Part shown: piece after piece, positions 7,603 through 13,216 of the stretch
Numbering within the stretch: position 1 is the first letter of the stretch
Layout of the letters: every line of letters begins with the position of its first letter
From: Sphingomonadales bacterium
GTDB taxonomy: Bacteria > Pseudomonadota > Alphaproteobacteria > Sphingomonadales > Sphingomonadaceae
Direction: 5' to 3'
DNA length: 13,216 bases
Assembly: GCA_020200935.1 (NCBI GenBank)
Contig: JAIVHR010000176.1
Coordinates: 1-13,216 of the forward strand
Translations under genes and position numbers: made by a program
Notes under the pieces: generated by a model
Seen by the model: the letters and a program-made list of their open reading frames with translations, nothing else
What the model was told of the DNA's origin: nothing
The model's database searches: none

Positions 7603-9015
7603 ATGACGGTCGGTGAAGCGAACGAGGCGGTGGCCGCGATGGAGAAACCCGTCGAGGACCGGTCCTTTCTCGGTCATCCCAAGGGGCTCGGCTATCTCGC
7701 CTTCACCGAGGCCTGGGAGCGTTTCAGCTTCTACGGCATGCAGGCACTGCTCGTCCTCTACATGGTCAATTACCTGCTGCTCGACGGGCGCGAGGAGGGG
7801 GTCATTCTATTCGAGCCCTTCAGCCGACTGTTCGGCGGGATCGAGGGCCAGGCGCTTGCTTCGGCGATCTTCGGCACCTACGCGGCTTCGGTCTATCTGA
7901 CTCCGATCCTCGGCGGCTACCTCGCCGACCGTTTCCTCGGCAAGCGGCGGACCGTGTTGCTCGGCGCGGTCACCATGGCGCTCGGCCATTTCCTGATGGC
8001 TTTCGAGGCGAGCTTCCTGTTCGCACTTGCCTGCCTCGTGCTCGGTTCGGGGATGTTCAAGGGCAACATCGCGAGCCAGGTCGGTGCGCTTTACAAGCCT
8101 GAGGATTTGCGCCGCGCCGATGCCTTCCAGATATTCTATCTCGGCATCAACGCCGGGGTCATCGCCTCGCCGTTGATCGTCGGCACGTTGGGCGAGACGG
8201 TCGGCTGGCATTGGGGCTTCGGCGCGGCCGGGATCGGCATGCTGATCGGGCTCGTCATCTACGTCGCCGGGCAGAAGCATCTACCCGCCGAACATTTCGC
8301 GCCGCAAAGGAAAAAGGACGCCGCCGCCGCGCCCAAGCTCCGCCGCGAAGACTGGCCGGCGGTCATCGCGCTGATCCTGCTGATCCCGGTGATGGCGATC
8401 GCGATCGTCCCCAACAACCAGATCTTCAACGCCTATCTGGTCTGGGGCGATCAGCAGTTCGATCTCAATTTCTTCGGCACCCAGCTGCCGACAACCTGGC
8501 TCGTCACCCTCGACGCCGTCGTCTCGGTCAGCTTCCTCGCCCTCGTCGCGATCTTCTATCGCTGGTACGGCAAACATTGGCGCGAGCCCGACGAGATCAC
8601 CAAGATCGTCATCGGATCGGTCTTTTCGATCGGTGGCATGCTCTGTCTGTTCATGGCTGCCGCGACGCAGGGCGAAGGGGAGAAGATCGGCCTTTTCTGG
8701 CCGGTTACCTTCCACATCGTCAATTCGATCGGCTTTGCGCACATGCTGCCGATCAGCCTCGCGCTGTTCGCCAAGCTCGCGCCCAAGGCGATCAACGCGA
8801 CGGTGATCGGCCTCTATTACATCGCCTTCTTCATCGGCAATTCGCTCGTCGGCTGGATCGGCGGCTGGTACGAGACGATGCCGACGACGAATTTCTGGCT
8901 GATGCATGCCGGCTTCGCCGTCGTTTCGGGCGCGGTGTTCGTACTGTTCAAGCTGTTCGCGAGCCAGATCCTTACCAAAGCGGGCGCCGAGGAGCCGAGC
9001 GGGGTGCCGGTCTGA
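7603..9015 (+). CDS. Proton-coupled oligopeptide transporter (POT/PTR2 family, MFS)
   Basis: A 470-residue inner-membrane protein with about 12-14 hydrophobic helices, the normal length for bacterial POT proteins. It imports di- and tripeptides with protons. The diagnostic helix 1 motif ExxER is present as EAWERFSFYG (Glu36, Glu39, Arg40), followed by MQALLVLYM. The helix 2-3 loop has GGYLADRFLGKRRT, and the family element FYLGINAGVIASPLI follows. Late motifs NSIGFAHMLPISLALFAKLA and GLYYIAFFIGN also fit. ATG 7603 is chosen over the further upstream in-frame ATG (7474) because GGGGAGA sits about 8 bases before it and the family homology begins shortly after. It is codirectional with the S41-like gene 61 bp upstream, so a shared transcript is possible. 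A REP hairpin begins five bases after the stop. Confidence 0.92.
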   Translation: MTVGEANEAVAAMEKPVEDRSFLGHPKGLGYLAFTEAWERFSFYGMQALLVLYMVNYLLLDGREEGVILFEPFSRLFGGIEGQALASAIFGTYAASVYLTPILGGYLADRFLGKRRTVLLGAVTMALGHFLMAFEASFLFALACLVLGSGMFKGNIASQVGALYKPEDLRRADAFQIFYLGINAGVIASPLIVGTLGETVGWHWGFGAAGIGMLIGLVIYVAGQKHLPAEHFAPQRKKDAAAAPKLRREDWPAVIALILLIPVMAIAIVPNNQIFNAYLVWGDQQFDLNFFGTQLPTTWLVTLDAVVSVSFLALVAIFYRWYGKHWREPDEITKIVIGSVFSIGGMLCLFMAAATQGEGEKIGLFWPVTFHIVNSIGFAHMLPISLALFAKLAPKAINATVIGLYYIAFFIGNSLVGWIGGWYETMPTTNFWLMHAGFAVVSGAVFVLFKLFASQILTKAGAEEPSGVPV

Positions 9016-9020
9016 CATGT

Positions 9021-9124
9021 GCTCCTGCGAGAGCAGGAGCCCAGGCCCGCCCTCTCGGGACGGCTACGCACCGTTCGGTCTGTATTGTCCGACGAACATT
9101 CTCGATTCGCTGCCTTCGCAGGAA
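9021..9124. repeat. REP-like hairpin with a decayed inverted partner
   Basis: GCTCCTGC (9021-9028), loop GAGA, GCAGGAGC (9033-9040) is a perfect 8-bp stem with a GNRA loop, five bases after the transporter stop. At 9110-9121 CTGC-CTTC-GCAG forms a short hairpin; its reverse complement ATTCCTGCGAAGGCAG (9109-9124) resembles the same repeat in opposite orientation. The pair would make an element of about 104 bp. The first hairpin is clear; calling the second a partner is inference. No T-run follows, so it is not a classical terminator. Confidence 0.6.
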
Positions 9125-9149
9125 TACAACAACGCGCTAAGCCGTCGCC

Positions 9150-10133
9150 ATGTATCGCGTCGCCCTGAAGAACGAGGACGACTTTGCCGGCTGGCGCAAG
9201 GCGGCGCGGGCGCTGGCGCTGGCCGATATTCCGCCGGAACAGGTCGAATGGCAGGTCGGCGAGGGCGGCGATCTCTTCGCCGGGGAAGGCGCGGGCGCGG
9301 CCCCGCCCGATCCGCCCGAGGGCGCCGAATTTTCGGTCCCGCGGCAATTCATGACCCTCGCCGAGGACGCCTTCGCGCATCCCGACAAGCATCGTTTCGA
9401 GATGCTCTATGAACTCCTGCTCAAGGTGCGCGCAACGCCGCGCGCGATCATGGACGTCGGAGACCCGCTCGTGAGCAGACTGTCCGCGATGGCGCTCGAA
9501 CCTCGGCTCGAAGCGCTGGAAAAGCGCAATGACAAGGATGCGGCGCTCGCCGAGCTTATCGTCGAGGCAAAGGACTGCAAGCGCTGCCCCTTATACAAGG
9601 ATGCGACGCAGACCGTCTTCGGAGAAGGCGCGGCCTCGGCCCGGCTCATGCTGATGGGCGAGCAGCCCGGCGACCAGGAGGATCTCGCGGGCCGGCCTTT
9701 CGTCGGCCCAGCCGGCCAGATGCTCGATCGCGGCCTCCGCGAAGCCGGGATCGACCGCGCCGAGACCTACGTCACCAATGCGGTCAAGCATTTCCGCTTC
9801 GAGCAGCGCGGGCCGCGGCGTATCCACCAGAAGCCCGACACCTCGCATATCGAAGCCTGCCGCTGGTGGTTCGCGCAGGAACGCGTGCTGGTCAGGCCGC
9901 CGGTTACCGTCGCGCTCGGCGGCAGCGCCGCGCATGCGCTGCTCGGCCGCAAGGTGACGATCGGCCGCACGCGCGGCGAACCGATTCCCCTGAAGGACGG
10001 CCTCGAGGGCTGGGTCACCGTCCATCCGAGCTATCTGTTGCGCATCCCCGACAAAACGAAGGCCGAGGAGGAATATGGCCGCTTCGTCGAAGACCTGAAG
10101 GGCGCGCGCAAACGGGCAAAGGAGCTGGCATGA
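9150..10133 (+). CDS. udgX: UdgX-type uracil-DNA-binding glycosylase with a shortened DUF4130-like N-terminal domain
   Basis: A 327-residue DNA repair protein. The C-terminal 190 residues are a family 4-like uracil-DNA glycosylase: CKRC (Cys143, Cys146) for the iron-sulphur cluster, GEQPGDQED (170-178), RPFVGPAGQ, TNAVKHF (209-215; His214 where family 4 enzymes have Cys), EACRWW (Cys237) and HPSYLLR (292-298). The insertion RRIH (223-226) is the UdgX hallmark; its His becomes covalently linked to DNA after uracil excision in the mycobacterial enzyme. Residues 1-115 (DFAGWRKAARALALADIPPE and VPRQFMTLAEDA) match the start of the DUF4130/TIGR03915 domain often fused to UdgX, but the rest of that domain is missing: SRLSAMA runs directly into the linker LEPRLEALEKR (near base 9494). 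The ribosome binding site before ATG 9150 is weak. The stop TGA overlaps the next start. Confidence 0.88.
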   Translation: MYRVALKNEDDFAGWRKAARALALADIPPEQVEWQVGEGGDLFAGEGAGAAPPDPPEGAEFSVPRQFMTLAEDAFAHPDKHRFEMLYELLLKVRATPRAIMDVGDPLVSRLSAMALEPRLEALEKRNDKDAALAELIVEAKDCKRCPLYKDATQTVFGEGAASARLMLMGEQPGDQEDLAGRPFVGPAGQMLDRGLREAGIDRAETYVTNAVKHFRFEQRGPRRIHQKPDTSHIEACRWWFAQERVLVRPPVTVALGGSAAHALLGRKVTIGRTRGEPIPLKDGLEGWVTVHPSYLLRIPDKTKAEEEYGRFVEDLKGARKRAKELA

Positions 10134-11257
10134 TGCATTCGGCTCGTAATCGGTGTGTTCCCGCGAGAGCAGGAACCAGGAGCCGCGGGCGATGGCGTCT
10201 GCCGCCCTGTGCTCCTGCTTTCGCAGGCGCACTGTTTCTCTTGCTCGCCGCCTGCGCAACCACACCGCCTGCCCCCTCGGACGATCCGCTGATCATCGCC
10301 CATCGCGGCGCCTCGTCCGAGCGGCCCGAGCACACGCTCGAGGCCTATGCGCGGGCGATCGAGCAGGGCGCCGACTATATCGAGCCCGATCTCGTAATGA
10401 CCCGCGACGGCGTCTTCGTCGCCCGGCACGAGAACGAGATTTCTGGCACCACCGATATCGCCGATCACCCCGAATTCGCCGATCGCCGGACGACCAGGAC
10501 GATCGACGGCAGCGAGGTCACCGGCTGGTTCACCGAGGATTTCACCCTCGCCGAACTCAAGACTCTGCGCGCCCGCGAAAGGCTGCCGCAGCTTCGGCCC
10601 GGCAATGCCGAATATGACCGGCAATTCGAGGTACCCTCCTTGGCGGAGATCCTTGATCTCGTGCAGAGCGCCGGCCGCCCGGTCGGCCTCGCGCCCGAAA
10701 TCAAGCATCCGGGCTATTTCCGCTCGATCGGCTTGCCGATGGAGGAAGCGCTCGCCGGGCAGCTGGCCGCCGCCGGCTATGAGACCGCCAGCGATCCGGT
10801 CATCATCCAGAGCTTCGAAATCGCCCCGCTCGTCCGCCTCGACCAATTGACCGATCTCCGTTTGCTCCAGCTGATCGGCAATGAGGGCGGCCCGGCCGAT
10901 GCGCCCGGCATGCGCTATCCGCACATGCTGACGCCGGAGGGGCTGCGCGCGATCGGCCGCTATGCCGATGCGATCGGGCCCGACAAGGCATATCTGATCC
11001 GCTGGACGCCGGAGGGCGAACTCGGCGACCCGACCGGCCTCGTCGCCGCAGCGCACGAGACAGGCCTTGCCGTCATTCCCTACACCTTCCGGCCCGAAAA
11101 CTACTTCCTGCCGCAATCGATGCGGTCGGGAGCGGACCCGCGTGCCCGCGGCGACTCGCCGGCGGAGATCGCCCGATATCTGACGCTCGGCATCGACGGG
11201 CTGTTCACCGATCACGTGCCGGCGGCGCTCGAGGCGCGAAGCGCCTTCGCCCGCTAG
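10130..11257 (+). CDS. Glycerophosphodiester phosphodiesterase, GlpQ-like lipoprotein
   Basis: A 375-residue protein that would hydrolyse glycerophosphodiesters to glycerol-3-phosphate and an alcohol in the periplasm. The N-terminus has a lipobox LAAC with Cys42, after the hydrophobic run FAGALFLLLAA. Catalytic and Ca-binding residues of the GDPD barrel are present: HRGA (His58, Arg59), EPDLV (Glu85, Asp87), ARHENE (His100), PEIKHPGYF (Glu190, Lys192) and FTDHV near the end. The GlpQ branch is indicated by GWFTEDFTLAELKTLRARER and AIGPDKAYLI. Start ATG 10130 overlaps the udgX stop as ATGA, which argues for translational coupling. An ATG directly follows at 10133. There is no later ATG before the hydrophobic core. 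The n-region of about 30 residues is unusually long because a REP hairpin pair (10157-10232) lies inside it. Confidence 0.9.
   Translation: MMHSARNRCVPARAGTRSRGRWRLPPCAPAFAGALFLLLAACATTPPAPSDDPLIIAHRGASSERPEHTLEAYARAIEQGADYIEPDLVMTRDGVFVARHENEISGTTDIADHPEFADRRTTRTIDGSEVTGWFTEDFTLAELKTLRARERLPQLRPGNAEYDRQFEVPSLAEILDLVQSAGRPVGLAPEIKHPGYFRSIGLPMEEALAGQLAAAGYETASDPVIIQSFEIAPLVRLDQLTDLRLLQLIGNEGGPADAPGMRYPHMLTPEGLRAIGRYADAIGPDKAYLIRWTPEGELGDPTGLVAAAHETGLAVIPYTFRPENYFLPQSMRSGADPRARGDSPAEIARYLTLGIDGLFTDHVPAALEARSAFAR
10157..10232. repeat. REP-like inverted hairpin pair inside the GDPD signal-peptide coding region
   Basis: The first hairpin is GTTCCCGC-GAGA-GCAGGAAC (10157-10176), 7 of 8 pairs. The second is GTGCTCCTGC-TTTC-GCAGGCGCAC (10209-10232), 9 of 10 pairs, in the opposite orientation. 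The first closely matches the hairpin at 9021-9040, including the flanking TGTG before it and CCAGG after it. The pair encodes residues of about 10-35 of the lipoprotein precursor, including VPARAGT and CAPAFAGA. Confidence 0.7.
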
Positions 11258-11277
11258 TCTCGCATTGCCCTCATATT

Positions 11278-13216
11278 CTAGAAGCGGAAATTCACGCCGC
11301 CAACGATCGTCTGCGGTTTGCCGGGCCTGAGGCCGAGCGGGCGGCGGGCGACGGCGTAGGCTTCGTCGAAAAGATTGTCGACGCGCGCGAACAAACCGAC
11401 ATTGTCGGTGAGGTCGAAATGCGCGGCGAGGTCGAAGACCCAGCGGTCGGGCACGCGCTCCATCGCCGGCACCGGCCCCTGCCCCGCCTCGGTGCGGATC
11501 TCGCTGACATAATTGCTGCCGAGGATCACCGAGAAGCGCTCGCCGGCGATCCCCGCCGACAGATAGAGCTGATGCTCGGAGATGTAGGGCAGCTCGTCGC
11601 CGAGCACGACATTACCGAAAAACTCCGAATCGAAGGTCTGCCGGAATTCGGCGTCGGTCCAGGTATAGGCGGCGCGGACGGGAATGCTGAGGCCGCCCGT
11701 TCCCAGCGGAACGGCGCCCTCGACGGCCGCTTCGAGCCCGATCACGTCGACCGCGCCGCCATTGAACTGGTCGCCGATATCGCCGGCCGTGCAGCCGGTC
11801 GCGTTGGTGCAGTCGCCGAGCAGATTGGCATAGTCGTTGAAGAAGCCGATCGCCGAGGCGCTCCAGCCATGCCGCGCGAAACGAATGCCGGCCTCGTAAT
11901 TCCAGCTCTTTTCGGCATCGGCATCCGAGCCCGGGCCCGGCGGGGAGAAGCCGCGGCTGACGCTGCCGAGCAGCAATACACCGTCCGCCGCCTCGTAGGT
12001 GCCGATCTCTATCCGGTCCTGGATATAGAAGGCGAAGGCGGTTGCCCTCGACTCGCGGTTGGCGTTGGAACCGATCGGGTTGACGCTGGTCCGAACGAGC
12101 TGGCCGTTGAGCATCTGAAAGAGCTCGTCATGCTGCAGCCGGTCTTCCTCGTCGCGGTGATAGCGCGCCGAAAGCGTCAGTATATGGTTGCTGGGGCCCC
12201 ACTCCCAGGGAACCGTCATCACGCTTTGCGCCCCGGCCGCGTAATATTTCCGGTTGTTGTTGCGCAAGCGGATCGCGCCGGGCGCGCTGTCGGCCTCGCC
12301 GCGCAGGATAGCCAGCCCGAGCTGGCCCGCCGCGCTGTCGGGATTGTTGAAAAAACTGTTGGGGCTCGTGAAGCCGGTGCCGATATTGAGATCGTTGAGC
12401 TTGAACCAGTTGCGGGCGAAATCATTGTAATAGGCCGTCGTCACGAATTCTGCGCGGCCGGCCTCCAGCGTATGCGTCAGCTGATACTGATAATGATCGG
12501 ATTCGAACCGATCCCCGGCGCTGGCGGCGTAGCGGCGGAAGGGATCGGCGGCGAAATCGGCGTCCGACAGGCCTAGATAGGTCTCGTCGGCTTCGCGGTT
12601 GGTGTGGCCGAACTTGAATTCGAGGCTCATCGGCGTCGGTGCGCCGTCGGCGGTGCGGACCGCGATCCGGGCAATATAATCCTCGGCCTCGAAGCCGCTG
12701 TCGCCCCCGCTATCGAGCCGCTTGAAGCCGTCGCTGCCGGCCTGGTAGGTCTCGAGCAAAGCTGAAAACTGCCCGGCATTGCCGCCGGCCCAGCCATGCA
12801 CCGCGTATGTCTGGTCCTCGCCATAGTGCGCCGAGAGATAGCCGGCATGGGGCGCTTGCGGGATCGGCGTCGAGAGCAGGTTGATCGCGCCGCCGATCGT
12901 CCGCGGACCGTAGCGGACGGCCTGGGCGCCCTTGACGATCTCGACCGCGCTCATCCGGCCGATCTGCGGAAAATAATAGGCCGCGGGGGCGGCATAGGGC
13001 GCCGGGGCGATCAGCACGCCGTCTTCCATCAGCGTGATGTTGGCCGATCGTTCGACAGCGGCGCCGCGCAACCCGATATTGGGGAACAGCCCGAAACCGT
13101 CCTCTTCCTGCAGATTGACGCCGGGCACCTGGCGCAGCACGCGGTTGGCGTCGCCATAATTGAACACTCCCAGATCCTCGGCATCGAGCACGGTCGCCGA
13201 ACCCGGTATCTCGAAC
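11278..13216 (-). CDS. TonB-dependent outer-membrane receptor, FecA-like (5' end outside window)
   Basis: The frame is open to the right edge (FEIPGSATVLDAEDLG), so the signal peptide, any signalling domain and the start of the plug are missing. The GTG at 13191 is internal. The plug shows RVLRQVPGVNLQEEDGFG, NIGLRG, ITLMEDGVLIAPAPY and VEIVKGAQAVRYGPRTIGGA, the family pattern for FecA-type ferric citrate receptors; the actual ligand is not certain. The barrel ends ARVDNLFDEAYAVARRPLG and then NFRF before the stop TAG (11278-11280), with the usual terminal Phe. In the middle, YIQDRIEIG is joined directly to TYEAADGVLLLGSVSRGF (near base 12000). Relatives have about 60 residues there, including a TPGxRxE strand pair, so two or more barrel strands seem to be missing. 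It converges on the GDPD gene with only 20 bp between stops and no visible terminator. Confidence 0.88.
   Translation of the reverse strand, partial: FEIPGSATVLDAEDLGVFNYGDANRVLRQVPGVNLQEEDGFGLFPNIGLRGAAVERSANITLMEDGVLIAPAPYAAPAAYYFPQIGRMSAVEIVKGAQAVRYGPRTIGGAINLLSTPIPQAPHAGYLSAHYGEDQTYAVHGWAGGNAGQFSALLETYQAGSDGFKRLDSGGDSGFEAEDYIARIAVRTADGAPTPMSLEFKFGHTNREADETYLGLSDADFAADPFRRYAASAGDRFESDHYQYQLTHTLEAGRAEFVTTAYYNDFARNWFKLNDLNIGTGFTSPNSFFNNPDSAAGQLGLAILRGEADSAPGAIRLRNNNRKYYAAGAQSVMTVPWEWGPSNHILTLSARYHRDEEDRLQHDELFQMLNGQLVRTSVNPIGSNANRESRATAFAFYIQDRIEIGTYEAADGVLLLGSVSRGFSPPGPGSDADAEKSWNYEAGIRFARHGWSASAIGFFNDYANLLGDCTNATGCTAGDIGDQFNGGAVDVIGLEAAVEGAVPLGTGGLSIPVRAAYTWTDAEFRQTFDSEFFGNVVLGDELPYISEHQLYLSAGIAGERFSVILGSNYVSEIRTEAGQGPVPAMERVPDRWVFDLAAHFDLTDNVGLFARVDNLFDEAYAVARRPLGLRPGKPQTIVGGVNFRF

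Noticed and set aside
11419..12576. A 385-residue plus-strand reading frame opposite the TonB-dependent receptor
   Set aside because: The minus-strand frame has unmistakable receptor motifs; this one is its shadow.
1..13216. CRISPR array, prophage or integrative element at the tRNA-Gly gene
   Set aside because: I see no regularly spaced direct repeats, no integrase or transposase gene, and no duplicated tRNA 3' end.

Overview
The window looks like chromosomal DNA of a GC-rich alphaproteobacterium, most likely of the Sphingomonadales. The reasons are high GC with strong codon bias, a plant-type glutamate-cysteine ligase, a FecA-type TonB-dependent receptor, a GlpQ-like lipoprotein, a UdgX-type uracil-DNA-binding protein and GTCATTCC-type REP hairpins with GAAA loops. 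The assignment rests on recalled family features, not a search. I see no phage, plasmid, CRISPR or transposase gene.

Layout. The 3' end of gshA (1-477, +) is followed by a 146-bp pair of inverted REP hairpins (482-627). It faces a membrane methyltransferase of the ICMT/PEMT type (632-1972, -). A tRNA-Gly(UCC) gene with encoded CCA lies upstream of that gene on the same strand (2043-2116, -). A BCCT-family osmolyte transporter (2327-3548, +) is broken by a frame-disrupting internal deletion. It converges on a ydbS-ydbT-like bacterial PH-domain membrane operon (5316 down to 3545, -), with the two stop codons sharing CTAG. Divergent from that operon is a hemerythrin-domain protein (5407-5886, +) behind an EcfG-like general-stress promoter. 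Next come an S41-like secreted protein (5973-7541, +), a POT-family peptide transporter (7603-9015, +), a REP-like pair (9021-9124), udgX (9150-10133, +) and a GlpQ-like lipoprotein (10130-11257, +) whose signal peptide is partly encoded by a further REP pair. A TonB-dependent receptor (11278-13216, -) runs off the right edge.

Intergenic space is short. The largest gap, 2117-2326 (210 bp), holds the upstream regions of the tRNA and of the BCCT gene; I see only the BCCT ribosome binding site and an isolated TTGACC on the minus strand. No gap exceeds 300 bp.

The genes do not form one pathway. Likely functional units are the ydbS-ydbT operon, the udgX-GDPD pair (ATGA overlap) and perhaps the S41-like protein with the peptide transporter.

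The most unusual pattern is that four genes appear to have lost internal segments: the BCCT transporter (out of frame), the first PH domain of the YdbT-like protein, the DUF4130 part of the UdgX fusion and the middle of the receptor barrel (last three in frame). This may be genuine deletion or an assembly or data artefact, and should be resolved before the proteins are taken at face value. I did not find a convincing new multi-gene system.
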